DNA from: Flavobacterium sp. ACN2
GTDB lineage: Bacteria; Bacteroidota; Bacteroidia; Flavobacteriales; Flavobacteriaceae
Direction of reading: 5' to 3'
NCBI RefSeq assembly: GCF_002303885.1
Contig: NZ_MRCM01000003.1
Coordinates: forward strand, 186,001 to 250,000
DNA: 64,000 nt
Shown: positions 44,143 to 53,794 of the stretch, piece after piece
How positions within the stretch are numbered: position 1 is the first letter of the stretch
Layout of the letters: every line of letters begins with the position of its first letter
Program-made: the position numbers and the translations under genes
Notes under the pieces: model-generated
Databases searched by the model: none
Told to the model about the DNA's origin: nothing
Seen by the model: only the letters and a program-made list of their open reading frames with translations

Positions 44143-45288
44143 TCACTGAACATCATATTTCATCTTTCTTAAAACCCTCAAAGCTTCTTTAAAAGAAGAG
44201 TATACATTTTTATACGGTTTTAAAAGCAATTTTGCATCTATTAATTTTTGTCGAGCATCTTCGAAACCATTCAAATGACAAATCATAAAAGTAGAAGGAA
44301 GATTTTCCAGATCTTTCATTTCACGATCAGACAATGCAATTTCTTTTTGAAGTTTTCCGAGCAAAGCCATATTTGAATTATAAATATGATACAACATTTT
44401 TCGGTTGAACTCTGGTGGCTGAAAAAGCATTTGGCGATCTATTTTATAATAACCATTATCAAAGAAATGAATCGTTTGTTCTTCTAACGGATAATAACTC
44501 GTTTTGTCATTTAATCCCAACGGAACATATTCTGTAATGGTAAAAGTATCATCATTATATTGTATTGTAACAACATCTTGTGCCGAATAAAAAAGCTTAA
44601 TTTGTTCGTTTATCAATTCGATATCTACACGAGACAAATACGTTTTATCACGTAATTTTTTCGGAACTCCAGCCCAACAAATCACGAATAATTCTTTAAA
44701 AACACGATATTTTGGCGACATATCTTTATGTCTGAAATTCATAAAATCGATAACACCGTCTAAAGTATATTGAATACTATTGCGAGAGCTGTTTTCTATT
44801 CCGATTACCGTTTCTGTATTTTGATTGCTCTTTTCGATTATCTCATGTTCTTCTAGAGGAATCGAATTACTGCCACGTCTCACAAAAACACTGTTAGCAA
44901 GAATAGTATGAATTCCTTTTTTAAAATAAGAGATTTTACTTTTAGGCTTTATGGTAACCAGACCAATTACTTTGTCTTTTGGAAGATTGGGAAAAGGGAC
45001 GTTTTCGTATTGAATTTTTGGAGGATTTTCTAAAAATGCATTGACCAGATTCTGAATTCGGCTATCATCGAAGAAATCATCGCCTACAATCTCATTATCT
45101 TGATCTTCTACTCCAACAACGATATAAGAATTATTGTTTGGGTTGGAATTAGATAACGCGCAAATGTGCTTTAGAAACTTGCCCTTCCCTTCGCGCGAAT
45201 GAAGATTCAACTGCCTTTTCTTATCATAAAAACTGCTTTCGTCATTATGAGCGAGGAGATTTTTAATTAAAAGGCGCTTATTAATCAT
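44143..45288 (-). CDS. AlbA_2 (Schlafen-type) domain protein
   Basis: 381 aa. The N-terminal 150 residues form an AlbA_2 domain: a start resembling E...DFK (DDKKRQLNLHSREGKGKF region), ALSNSNPNNNSYIVVGVED and FVRRGSNSIPLEEHEI, which binds nucleic acid or nucleotide. The C-terminal 230 residues are unassigned and mostly helical, with an acidic patch. AlbA_2 proteins are common in regulators and in defence-like genes. It is a single gene between repeats. Role unknown. Confidence 0.7.
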   Translation of the reverse strand: MINKRLLIKNLLAHNDESSFYDKKRQLNLHSREGKGKFLKHICALSNSNPNNNSYIVVGVEDQDNEIVGDDFFDDSRIQNLVNAFLENPPKIQYENVPFPNLPKDKVIGLVTIKPKSKISYFKKGIHTILANSVFVRRGSNSIPLEEHEIIEKSNQNTETVIGIENSSRNSIQYTLDGVIDFMNFRHKDMSPKYRVFKELFVICWAGVPKKLRDKTYLSRVDIELINEQIKLFYSAQDVVTIQYNDDTFTITEYVPLGLNDKTSYYPLEEQTIHFFDNGYYKIDRQMLFQPPEFNRKMLYHIYNSNMALLGKLQKEIALSDREMKDLENLPSTFMICHLNGFEDARQKLIDAKLLLKPYKNVYSSFKEALRVLRKMKYDVQ

Positions 45289-45294
45289 TCTTTT

Positions 45295-45394
45295 TAGATT
45301 ATTAGACTGACTTAAATTTTTAGACTTCTCAGATTGATTTTCAGTTTCCTAAGTTAAACTAAAGATCCGACTTTCTAAGAAGTCTAATAATCTA
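45295..45394. repeat. TAGATTATTAGACT inverted repeat
   Basis: Perfect 14-bp arms at 45295-45308 and 45381-45394 enclosing 72 bases. It lies between the AlbA_2 gene and the dehydrogenase, upstream of the former and just past the stop of the latter. Confidence 0.75.
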
Positions 45395-45397
45395 GTT

Positions 45398-46153
45398 TTA
45401 AATATTCTTTTTAACAATCGTCGAAGAGGCCTGTGCTGTACTCATAACAACCAAATCGGCAATATTTACATGATAAGGTCGTGAAACTACAAAGTGAATA
45501 ATATCGGCAATATCTTCTGCCTGTAACGGATCAAATCCTTTATAAACATTTGCCGCTCTTTCTACATCTCCTTTAAAGCGAACTTCGCTAAATTCAGTTG
45601 CTACCATTCCTGGATGAATTCCTCCAACTCTAATTCCAAACGGGTTTAAATCTATTCGCATTCCTGCAGTAATAGCATCAACGGCATGTTTAGAACCACA
45701 GTATACATTCCCATTTGGGTAAACCTCTTTTGCTGCTGTTGATCCAATATTAATGATATGTCCCGATTGTCTTTCGACCATTTGCGGAATTATCGCTTTT
45801 GAAACGTACAAAAGTCCTTTTACATTAATGTCAATCATCGCATCCCAATCGTCTAAATTTCCATTTTGAATCGGATCTAAACCATGGGCATTTCCTGCAT
45901 TATTAATTAAAACGTCAATCGCAGAAAAATCGTTTGGCAAAGCACCTATTTTTTCTAAAACTTCCTCTTTATTACGAACATCAAATTCTAAAGAATGTAC
46001 TTCTGTAAAAGCCGAAAGCTCTTTCTCGAGTTCTTCTAAACGGTCTTTACGCCTTCCGCAAAGGATAACTTTATAATTGTTTTTTGCCAGAATCTGAGCG
46101 GTTGCTTTTCCTATTCCGCTTGTAGCACCAGTAATTAAAACTGTTTTTTTCAT
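45398..46153 (-). CDS. Short-chain dehydrogenase/reductase (YdfG-like)
   Basis: 251 aa, classical SDR. Nucleotide motif TGATSGIGKATA (about 7-18), CGRRKDRLEEL suggests NADP, NNAGNA (about 88), catalytic Ser in INIGSTAAKE, and YCGSKHAV with the Tyr-Lys pair. It reduces 3-hydroxy acids or short carbonyls; the YdfG-like 3-hydroxy-acid group is the nearest guess. Single gene flanked by two different repeats. Confidence 0.9.
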   Translation of the reverse strand: MKKTVLITGATSGIGKATAQILAKNNYKVILCGRRKDRLEELEKELSAFTEVHSLEFDVRNKEEVLEKIGALPNDFSAIDVLINNAGNAHGLDPIQNGNLDDWDAMIDINVKGLLYVSKAIIPQMVERQSGHIINIGSTAAKEVYPNGNVYCGSKHAVDAITAGMRIDLNPFGIRVGGIHPGMVATEFSEVRFKGDVERAANVYKGFDPLQAEDIADIIHFVVSRPYHVNIADLVVMSTAQASSTIVKKNI

Positions 46154-46176
46154 TGTTTTTTCTTTAAAAAAGATTT

Positions 46177-46244
46177 TTTTGCCACAGATTTAAGGATTAA
46201 AATGATTTTTTTGAAATCCTAGAAATCTTTAATCTGTGGCAAAA
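46177..46244. repeat. GCCACAGATT palindrome, copy 1
   Basis: TTTTGCCACAGATT (46177-46190) and AATCTGTGGCAAAA (46231-46244) are perfect 14-bp inverted arms. A second copy is at 59761-59825. Confidence 0.85.
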
Positions 46245-46249
46245 TATTT

Positions 46250-46756
46250 TTAATTCTTACCTTTCCATTCTTCTAAATTCAATACCATATTGAGCGCTGT
46301 CCAAGTTTCTCCATCTACTTCCCTTAAATATTTTTTATTGGGATTTAAAGTAAACCCAACTTTTTCATAACATTTTTGGGCTCCAATATTAAAATCAAAA
46401 ACATTTAATTCTACGTTTCTTTCTTTTCTGTTTTCAAAAATATATTGCAACAATAAAGTCACCATCTGCTCACCAATTCCTTTTCCTCTTTGATTTTCAT
46501 CAACAATGAGTATTCTTCCTAATTTCGCAAAATCATCTTTAAAGTAAATTTCACAGTGTCCAATCGTATTTCCATTTGAAATATTTGCAACTCTAAAAGC
46601 AACTCTGTTTTCATCAGAAAGCGTTTTATCTATTTGCTCTTCTGTTAAAGGAAAAGTAAATTCTGGTCCGCCAAATTGCATTAAATCTTTGGCACTTTTG
46701 ACAGAATTAATCAATTCAAAGTAATCTTTTCTCTCAAATTTTTCTAGGTATATCAT
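46250..46756 (-). CDS. GNAT family N-acetyltransferase
   Basis: 168 aa, GNAT fold: motif A in RILIVDENQRGKGIGEQMV (about 85-103), motif B in FNIGAQKCYEKVGFTL. The YLREVDGETWTALNMVL C-terminus resembles acetyltransferases of the RimJ/RimL group, though the substrate is unknown. It follows the aldo/keto reductase by 18 bp on the same strand, so the two are likely co-transcribed. Confidence 0.85.
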   Translation of the reverse strand: MIYLEKFERKDYFELINSVKSAKDLMQFGGPEFTFPLTEEQIDKTLSDENRVAFRVANISNGNTIGHCEIYFKDDFAKLGRILIVDENQRGKGIGEQMVTLLLQYIFENRKERNVELNVFDFNIGAQKCYEKVGFTLNPNKKYLREVDGETWTALNMVLNLEEWKGKN

Positions 46757-46774
46757 TTTCAGAATAGTACAAAA

Positions 46775-47650
46775 TTAAGGCACATCATCGCCCATACTTT
46801 CTGTCCAGATAGCAAACCAATCTTCTTTATCCATTTCTAATTCAACTGCTTTTGACAGAGATTGAATTCTGGCAACGTTAACAGTTCCTGCAATAGGAAT
46901 AACTCTTGCTGGATGTTTTAAAATCCATGCTAATAAAAGTGTATCTGCACCTAAATGATATTTCTCTAATAAAGTAGAAAACAGTTTTTTCAAACGGCGA
47001 GTTTGTTTTGTATCTTCTCTAAAAACCGTTCCTAGCGGATTCCATGATAAAGGTCGAATTTCGTTAGTCTGCATATAATCTAAACTTCCGTCAATCATTG
47101 CTTCATAATGCGTAGCAGAAAACTGAACTTGATTATAGCTTACTTCTGTTTTCTGACGAATCAATTCAGTTTGTGAGCTTGTAAAGTTTGAAAGTCCAAA
47201 ATCAATAATTTTTCCTTCTCCTTTTAATTTCTCAACCGCTTCTGCAATTTCATCAGCCTGCATTAACGGACTTGGTCTGTGAAGTAAAAAAACATCTACA
47301 TAATCTGTTTTTAAATTCTTCAAAGATGTTTCTACAGACTTAATAATATAGTCTTTAGAATAATCGTAATGTTTGATTTTGTTTTCAGGGCGTTTTTCAG
47401 CAATCATCTGAATTCCGCACTTGGTAATTAATTGTAATTTTTCACGGGCAATCTTACTTGCGTGAAAGGCTTTTCCAAAATCGGCTTCGGTCGTATACGA
47501 ACCGTAAATATCCGCGTGATCAAAAGTCGTAATTTTGTTTTCGATACTCACCTGTATCATGTTTTCCATTTCTTTAGTTGTAAGGTTTTTATCCCAAACT
47601 CCCCAATTCATAGTGCCCGAAATTATAGGCGATAAGACTGTTTTGCTCAT
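46775..47650 (-). CDS. Aldo/keto reductase
   Basis: 291 aa TIM barrel that reduces aldehydes or ketones with NADPH. Tetrad: Asp and Tyr in FDHADIYGSYTTE (about D41 and Y46), Lys in LQLITKCGI (about K74), His in VDVFLLHRPSP (about H113). The Rossmann-like cofactor segment IPIAGTVNVARI is near the C-terminus. Closest to the YdhF/Tas-like AKR group. First gene of a two-gene unit with the GNAT. Confidence 0.9.
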   Translation of the reverse strand: MSKTVLSPIISGTMNWGVWDKNLTTKEMENMIQVSIENKITTFDHADIYGSYTTEADFGKAFHASKIAREKLQLITKCGIQMIAEKRPENKIKHYDYSKDYIIKSVETSLKNLKTDYVDVFLLHRPSPLMQADEIAEAVEKLKGEGKIIDFGLSNFTSSQTELIRQKTEVSYNQVQFSATHYEAMIDGSLDYMQTNEIRPLSWNPLGTVFREDTKQTRRLKKLFSTLLEKYHLGADTLLLAWILKHPARVIPIAGTVNVARIQSLSKAVELEMDKEDWFAIWTESMGDDVP

Positions 47651-47862
47651 AATAATTATGCGTTATTTTTGGTAATAATTATGCTTTACTAAAACATAAT
47701 CATCAAAGTTCTTAAAAATATAAAAATAGATTCACAATTAGTCCTTAAAATTAGGTCTTTGATCGAAGTTTTAACCATTCTTTAACATCTTACTTCTTAA
47801 AAAATATTCAATTTGCACTCTCAAAAATTAGGCGTTAAAATCAAGGTTTTAAAAATATTTAT

Positions 47863-48867
47863 ATGGAAGAAAATACAACGACTTTAGACATTAGAGCGAT
47901 AAATGAAAAAATTGAGAGAGAAAGTGCTTTTATAGACCTTCTTACAATGGAAATGAACAAAGTTATTGTGGGTCAGAAACATATGGTCGAGCGTCTATTG
48001 ATCGGATTACTTGGACAAGGGCATATTTTATTGGAAGGAGTTCCTGGTCTGGCAAAAACTTTAGCCATCAACACGCTTTCTCAAGCGGTTCAAGGATCTT
48101 TCAGCCGTATCCAATTTACGCCAGATTTATTACCTGCCGATGTTATCGGAACCATGATTTACAATATTAAAGCAAATGAGTTCTCAATTAAAAAAGGACC
48201 AATTTTCGCCAATTTCGTACTTGCCGATGAGATTAACCGTGCTCCAGCAAAGGTTCAATCTGCTTTATTAGAGGCGATGCAGGAGAAACAAGTTACTATT
48301 GGTGACACTACATTTAAATTAGATCGTCCGTTTTTAGTATTAGCAACACAAAACCCAGTTGAGCAAGAAGGAACGTATGCACTTCCTGAAGCACAGGTTG
48401 ACCGTTTTATGTTGAAAACTGTTATTGATTATCCAAAAATTGATGAAGAGCGTTTCGTAATTCGTCAAAACTTAAAAGGAACTTACGAAAAAGTAAATCC
48501 GGTAGTTTCCGTAGATCAGATTCTACGTGCTCAGGAAGCTGTTCGTGAAGTTTATATGGATGAAAAAATCGAGAAATACATTCTTGATATTATTTTCGCT
48601 ACACGTTACCCAGAAAAATACAAATTAGCCGATTTAAAACCGCTTATCAGTTTTGGAGCTTCTCCTCGTGGAAGTATCAACTTGGCTAATGCTGCTAAAT
48701 GTTATGCTTTCATCAAACGTCGTGGTTATGTAATTCCAGAAGACGTTCGTGCAGTTGTTCACGATGTATTACGTCACAGAGTTGGAATCACTTACGAAGC
48801 AGAAGCAGAAAACATCACTTCTGTAGACATTATCAACAAAATCGTTAACGAGATTGAGGTACCTTAA
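47863..48867 (+). CDS. MoxR-type AAA+ ATPase
   Basis: 334 aa. AAA_3 core with Walker A GVPGLAKT (about 54-61), Walker B VLADEINRAP (about 118-127), sensor 1 in LATQNPVEQEGTYALPEAQ, and the arginine in DRFMLK; a lid domain follows (FGASPRGSINLANAAK). MoxR ATPases act as chaperones for proteins with VWA/MIDAS domains. It heads the Bat operon and is the motor expected to work on DUF58, BatA and BatB. Confidence 0.95.
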   Translation: MEENTTTLDIRAINEKIERESAFIDLLTMEMNKVIVGQKHMVERLLIGLLGQGHILLEGVPGLAKTLAINTLSQAVQGSFSRIQFTPDLLPADVIGTMIYNIKANEFSIKKGPIFANFVLADEINRAPAKVQSALLEAMQEKQVTIGDTTFKLDRPFLVLATQNPVEQEGTYALPEAQVDRFMLKTVIDYPKIDEERFVIRQNLKGTYEKVNPVVSVDQILRAQEAVREVYMDEKIEKYILDIIFATRYPEKYKLADLKPLISFGASPRGSINLANAAKCYAFIKRRGYVIPEDVRAVVHDVLRHRVGITYEAEAENITSVDIINKIVNEIEVP

Positions 48868-48873
48868 AAATTT

Positions 48874-48939
48874 GTTTCAAGTTTCAGGTTTCAAGTTGTT
48901 GCAAGACAAACTTGAAACTTTTAAACTTTAAACTTTAAA
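48874..48939. repeat. GTTTCAR heptamers with inverted partner
   Basis: Three GTTTCAR units at 48874-48894 face CTTGAAAC and three TTTAAAC units (about 48911-48939). It fills the 80-bp spacer between MoxR and DUF58 genes. Confidence 0.75.
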
Positions 48940-48947
48940 CAAATCAA

Positions 48948-49811
48948 ATGGATACAAAAGAGCTTTTAAAAAAAGTACGGAAAATAGAAATCAAAACGAA
49001 AAGACTGAGTAATCATATCTTTTCGGGAGAATACCACTCTTCATTTAAAGGACGAGGAATGACGTTTAGCGAGGTGCGTCAATACCAATACGGAGATGAT
49101 ATTCGTAACATCGATTGGAATGTAACCGCACGCTACAACGAAGCTCACGTTAAAGTATTTGAAGAAGAACGCGAATTAACGATGGTTTTAATGGTCGATA
49201 TTTCGGGTTCAGAATCTTTTGGTTCTAAAAATCAATTCAAGAAAGACATCGTAACCGAAATTGCGGCAACGATGGCTTTTTCGGCTACACAAAATAATGA
49301 CAAAATTGGTTTAATCTTATTTTCTGATACTGTAGAATTATATATTCCGCCTAAAAAAGGACGTTCTCACGTGCTTCGTATCATCCGTGAATTGATCGAA
49401 TTTGAACCAAAAAGTCATAAAACAGACATTGCTCAAGCCTTGAAATTCTTATCTGGAACCCAGAAAAAGAAAGCCATCATTTTTATGATTTCCGATTTTA
49501 TGTCTGATTCTTATGAGCATACATTAAAGATTGCTTCAAAAAAACATGACATTACAGGTGTTCGTGTATACGATATTCGCGAAGAAAGAATACCAAATTT
49601 AGGAATGGTAAACATGCTGGATGCCGAAACCGGAAAAATACAATTGGTTGATACAAGTTCTAAAGCTGTTCGAATGAATTATGAAAAACATTATCAAGAA
49701 AAGCTGAACTACTTTAAAGACACATTCCGTAAATCTGGAGCAGGAATTGTAAATACCAGAGTAGACGAAAATTACGTTACTAAACTATTAGGCTATTTCA
49801 AATCACGATAA
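48948..49811 (+). CDS. DUF58 domain protein with VWA-like fold
   Basis: 287 aa. The DUF58 motif DIRNIDWNVTARYNEAHVKVFEEERELT (written in part: RNIDWNVTAR, VFEEERE) is followed by a MIDAS-type DISGSES and a helix/strand pattern of the VWA fold. No membrane helix, so it is cytosolic. It is the standard partner of MoxR ATPases in the Bat cluster. Two AATCGTTAATC direct repeats 21 bp apart lie behind it (49842 and 49863). Confidence 0.92.
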   Translation: MDTKELLKKVRKIEIKTKRLSNHIFSGEYHSSFKGRGMTFSEVRQYQYGDDIRNIDWNVTARYNEAHVKVFEEERELTMVLMVDISGSESFGSKNQFKKDIVTEIAATMAFSATQNNDKIGLILFSDTVELYIPPKKGRSHVLRIIRELIEFEPKSHKTDIAQALKFLSGTQKKKAIIFMISDFMSDSYEHTLKIASKKHDITGVRVYDIREERIPNLGMVNMLDAETGKIQLVDTSSKAVRMNYEKHYQEKLNYFKDTFRKSGAGIVNTRVDENYVTKLLGYFKSR

Positions 49812-49875
49812 AAATCCGGCAATTTTGATTAACAAATCAAAAATCGTTAATCTAAAATCAACAATCGTTAATCAA

Positions 49876-51513
49876 ATGAAATTTAAACTTTATATATTTT
49901 TATTGCTTTTTTCTACTATGATTTTTGCTCAGCAGAAACCAGTAGAAACGAGTATTGATACCACCAAAAATAAGATTGGTGCTGAGTTCAAACTGACGCT
50001 TAAAACGGTTGTGACTTCAACATCAAAAGTTGAATTTCCTAAACTTAAAAACATTGGTCCGTTAGAAGTTATCCAGTCTTATCCAATTGATACGGTTAAG
50101 AAAGATGCCACTAATTACGAACTTATAAAAAAATATGGTTTAACGCAGTTTGATTCTGGCCGTTATACGATTCCAAGAATCAAAATTTTAATTGATAAAA
50201 AACCTTTTTACTCTGATTCTATTAAAGTTGAAGTTGCCGCTGTAAAAGTTGATACTTTACAGCAGAAAATGTACGACATTAAAGATATTTCTTCTGTTGA
50301 TGAAGGAATGGGAAATTGGTGGATTTACACTTTAATAATTCTAGCAATTTTAGGAATTGGTGCTTTCGTTTACTGGTATGTTAAAAAACGCCAGCTGAAA
50401 AAAATCGAAGAAGAAGTTTATAAAACTCCTATCGAAAAAGCGACTAGTTTATTAAACAATCTAGAACAAAAAGAACTGGTTCAAAAAGGAGAAATTAAAG
50501 AATACTATAGCGAACTGACCGATATTGCTAGAAATTATATTGAAGAAGCAATTCATATCCCAGCAATGGAAAGTACAACTTCTGAGTTAATTGCTGCAAT
50601 TAGAGAAGCTTCGACCAAAAAGAAAATGACCCTTACGCCGGAAACGGTCGAAAATTTAGAACGCGTTTTACGTCAGGCCGATTTGGTAAAATTTGCTAAA
50701 TCTAAACCGCTTGATTTTGAAATTACTGACGACAGAAATAAAATACAGAAAGTAATTTTAACCCTTGATAATGCAATTCCAACTGAAGTTCCAGAAGAAA
50801 TTGAAGATCAGTTATTAAACGAAGCGCAAAGACAAAAACAAATTCAAGCGCAGCTTAAAAAACAGCGCAATGCTAGAATTGGTTATGCGGTTGCAGCTAT
50901 CATACTTTTATTGTTTGCTACAACCACTTTCTTTGTGGTTACCAAAGGGTTCAATTATGTAAAAGATAACGTAATTGGCCACCCTTCAAAAGAATTATTA
51001 GAAGGCGAATGGGTAAAAAGTGCTTACGGAAATCCAGCTGTTCTTATTGAAACGCCAAAGGTTTTAAAAAGAATGGACGCGCAAAAAGTACTTCCAAAAG
51101 AAGCAATGGCACTTATCAAAGAAATGCAACTTTTTACATACGGAAGTATGGTTGACAATTTTTACGTAACGGTTTCAACATCTAAATTCAAACAGCCAAC
51201 AGATATTGATTTAAGTAAAACTCTTGAGGGTAATCTAAAAATTATCGAGGCTCAAGGCGGACAAAATATTATATTAAAACAAGAAGATTTTCAAACAAAC
51301 GAAGGTATTCAGGGAGTAAAGGGTTACGGGACAATGACTGTTTTGAATCCGGCAACCAAAACGAGTACAAAAGCATATTACGAATTGTTACTTTTCAAAC
51401 AAGATCAAGGTTTACAGCAAATCCTGATTTTGCACGAAGAAGGCGATACTTATGCAAATGAAATCACGACCCGAATATTAAATTCTGTTGAACTTCAAAG
51501 AGCAAACAACTAA
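49876..51513 (+). CDS. BatD-like membrane protein with DUF4381-type region
   Basis: 545 aa from the ATG at 49876, which gives a signal peptide (MKFKLYIFLLLFSTMIFAQ); the upstream 17 codons are repeat sequence. Domains: periplasmic beta domain about 20-150, first membrane helix about 155-177 (WIYTLIILAILGIGAFVYWY), a cytoplasmic helical part similar to DUF4381 about 180-330, a second helix (YAVAAIILLLFATTTFFVV, about 338-357), then a C-terminal domain of about 180 aa. BatA follows with a one-base overlap (TAATG). It probably holds the complex at the inner membrane. Confidence 0.8.
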   Translation: MKFKLYIFLLLFSTMIFAQQKPVETSIDTTKNKIGAEFKLTLKTVVTSTSKVEFPKLKNIGPLEVIQSYPIDTVKKDATNYELIKKYGLTQFDSGRYTIPRIKILIDKKPFYSDSIKVEVAAVKVDTLQQKMYDIKDISSVDEGMGNWWIYTLIILAILGIGAFVYWYVKKRQLKKIEEEVYKTPIEKATSLLNNLEQKELVQKGEIKEYYSELTDIARNYIEEAIHIPAMESTTSELIAAIREASTKKKMTLTPETVENLERVLRQADLVKFAKSKPLDFEITDDRNKIQKVILTLDNAIPTEVPEEIEDQLLNEAQRQKQIQAQLKKQRNARIGYAVAAIILLLFATTTFFVVTKGFNYVKDNVIGHPSKELLEGEWVKSAYGNPAVLIETPKVLKRMDAQKVLPKEAMALIKEMQLFTYGSMVDNFYVTVSTSKFKQPTDIDLSKTLEGNLKIIEAQGGQNIILKQEDFQTNEGIQGVKGYGTMTVLNPATKTSTKAYYELLLFKQDQGLQQILILHEEGDTYANEITTRILNSVELQRANN

Positions 51514-52514
51514 TGAGCAAGATCACTTTTTTAAATCCAGAGTTCCTTTGGTTGTTTCTATTAATTCCGATTGCGATAATCTGGTTTTTCTGGAAACGCA
51601 ACCAGCAGTCGGCTACCTTAAAAATGAGTTCGACAGCAGGATTCCAAAATAATCAATCGTTTTGGATCAAGTTCAAACCTGCTTTATACGTTTTCAGAAT
51701 TCTCGCTTTAAGCTCATTAATTATAGCATTGGCACGCCCAAGAACTGTAGATATTAGCAACCAGACTAAAACAACAAAAGGAATTGATATTGTAATGGCA
51801 ATTGACGTTTCTGGATCTATGCTGGCAAAAGATTTAAAGCCAAATCGTATGGAAGCTTTAAAACGAGTTGCAGCCGATTTCGTTGAAGAAAGACCAAATG
51901 ACAGAATCGGATTGGTTTTGTACGCTTCTGAAGCTTACACAAAAACGCCTGTTACAAGTGATAAAGCTATTATTCTTGAAGCTATAAAAGGAATTAAATA
52001 CGATACGGTTTTACAAGACGGAACTGGAATTGGAATGGGATTGGCAACTGCTGTAAATCGTTTGAAAGATAGCAAAGCAAAAAGCCGCGTTATTATCCTC
52101 CTTACTGACGGTGTAAACAATGCTGGTTTTATTGAACCAGAAACAGCGTCAGATATTGCGAAACAGTATGGAATTAAAGTTTACACGATTGGTCTTGGAA
52201 CAAACGGAATGGCAGAATCTCCATACGCATATGCTCCAAATGGCGGTTTCTTATTTAAAATGCAGAAAGTTGAAATCGATGAAAAGCTAATGAGAAACAT
52301 TGCTAGAAAAACAGATGGAACGTATTTTAGAGCAACAAGCAACGATAAATTAGCAGAAATATACAAATCGATCAATAAATTGGAGACTACAGAAATTCAG
52401 GAACTGAAATTCTACGATTACGACGAAAAATACAGGTTTTTTGTCTTATTTGCAGGTTTAATGTTATTGCTTGAAGTTGGATTAAGAAATACGGTTTACA
52501 GAAGCTTTATTTAA
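51513..52514 (+). CDS. batA: VWA-domain protein BatA
   Basis: 333 aa. N-terminal membrane segment (about 10-25), the BatA pre-domain ALARP, then a VWA domain from about 90 with MIDAS DVSGSML, Thr in TPVTSDK and Asp in LLTDGVNNAG. A C-terminal membrane helix (FFVLFAGLMLLLEVGLR) closes it. It sits in the inner membrane with the VWA domain in the periplasm. Its start overlaps the preceding stop by one base. Confidence 0.93.
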   Translation: MSKITFLNPEFLWLFLLIPIAIIWFFWKRNQQSATLKMSSTAGFQNNQSFWIKFKPALYVFRILALSSLIIALARPRTVDISNQTKTTKGIDIVMAIDVSGSMLAKDLKPNRMEALKRVAADFVEERPNDRIGLVLYASEAYTKTPVTSDKAIILEAIKGIKYDTVLQDGTGIGMGLATAVNRLKDSKAKSRVIILLTDGVNNAGFIEPETASDIAKQYGIKVYTIGLGTNGMAESPYAYAPNGGFLFKMQKVEIDEKLMRNIARKTDGTYFRATSNDKLAEIYKSINKLETTEIQELKFYDYDEKYRFFVLFAGLMLLLEVGLRNTVYRSFI

Positions 52515-52720
52515 TTTTTTCAAAATTAAAAAATTCCAAATTTTTAAATTCCAAAATCCAAAACGGAATAGTAAAATTTAAAAAAAAATGGAATTTGGAA
52601 TTTATCCCACAACAATTGGGATTGGAATTTAAAATTAAAAATATTGAAATTTAAAAATTAAGATTTCAGACAACAGTAAAATTGGAATTTGGAATTTAAT
52701 TTTTGGAATTTAAAAATTAT
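52515..52720. repeat. ATTCCAAATT / TTGGAATTT repeat cluster
   Basis: About ten copies of the unit in both orientations packed in 206 bp between batA and batB, forming several possible hairpins. The same units make up the terminators at 41876, 41961 and 57933. Confidence 0.85.
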
Positions 52721-53755
52721 ATGGAATTAGACGAAAAAAAATATTTATACCTTTTATTCTTACTCCCAATTGTGGTGTGTGTTTTCCTTTTCAATATGTA
52801 TTGGAAAAGAAGAAAACAACGCGAATTTGGTGATCTGGAAATGGTCAAAAGATTAAGTCCGGAGAAATCAGTTTTTAAACCTGTTTTAAAAATAGTGGTG
52901 ATTCTTTTGGCGCTTACCTGCTTAATTATTGGTCTGGTTAATCCGAAGATCGGAACTAAAATGGAAACTGTAAAACGAGAAGGTATAGATATTGTTTTTG
53001 CAGTCGATGTTTCTAAAAGTATGCTTGCCGAAGACGTTGCACCAAGCCGTTTGGATAAGAGTAAACAATTGGTTTCTCAAATCATTAACCAATTAGGAAG
53101 TGACCGAATCGGAATTGTGGCATACGCAGGAAGTGCATTTCCCGTTTTACCAATAACATCAGACTATAGCGTTGCAAAAATGTTCTTGCAAAGTATGAAT
53201 CCAGGAATGGTTTCCTCTCAAGGAACCTCTTTGGATGAAGCGATTAAATTATCCTCTACTTATTTTGATGAAAAGAGTAAGACCAGTAAATTATTAATTC
53301 TGATTTCTGACGGTGAAGATCATTCTGAAGGTGCAACTGCTGCGGCAGAAGAAGCGAATAAGTTAGGAATGAAAATCATCACAATTGGTGTTGGAACAGA
53401 AAGAGGAGGAACAATTCCGTTAAAAGAAAATGGCGTTGTAAGAGGCTATCAAAAAGACCAGAACGGAGAAACAGTTATTACCAAATTAAATCAAGAAGGT
53501 TTAAAAACAATTGCAAAAGCAACAAAAGGTGGTTATGTTTACGGCGGAAGCACGAAAGAAGTTTTAGAATATGTAAAAAATGCTTTGAACAATATTCAGA
53601 AAACGGAATTTGAAGCTACACAAATGGCAGAATTTCAATCGCAGTTCCAATGGTTTATCGGATTTGCATTTTTACTGCTTTTCCTAGACATTTTCTTATT
53701 AGAAAGAAAAACAAGCTGGATCAAAGAGTTGGATTTATTTAATGAAAAGAAATAA
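52721..53755 (+). CDS. batB: VWA-domain protein BatB
   Basis: 344 aa from the ATG at 52721 (MELDEKKYLYLLFLLP). The six codons upstream derive from the repeat cluster. It has two N-terminal membrane helices, a VWA domain with MIDAS DVSKSML and LISDGEDHSEG, and a C-terminal helix FIGFAFLLLFLDIFLLERK. It is paralogous to BatA. The two probably form a heteromer in the inner membrane. Confidence 0.93.
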   Translation: MELDEKKYLYLLFLLPIVVCVFLFNMYWKRRKQREFGDLEMVKRLSPEKSVFKPVLKIVVILLALTCLIIGLVNPKIGTKMETVKREGIDIVFAVDVSKSMLAEDVAPSRLDKSKQLVSQIINQLGSDRIGIVAYAGSAFPVLPITSDYSVAKMFLQSMNPGMVSSQGTSLDEAIKLSSTYFDEKSKTSKLLILISDGEDHSEGATAAAEEANKLGMKIITIGVGTERGGTIPLKENGVVRGYQKDQNGETVITKLNQEGLKTIAKATKGGYVYGGSTKEVLEYVKNALNNIQKTEFEATQMAEFQSQFQWFIGFAFLLLFLDIFLLERKTSWIKELDLFNEKK

Positions 53756-53794
53756 ATGTTCAGAGTGAAATTCAGAACAGAAAACAAAATTAGA

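Noticed and set aside
49842..49873. AATCGTTAATC direct repeats 21 bp apart as a regulator operator
   Set aside because: Spacing fits, but related units occur in other spacers without a regulator, so repeat origin is more likely. Kept only as part of the Bat operon observation.
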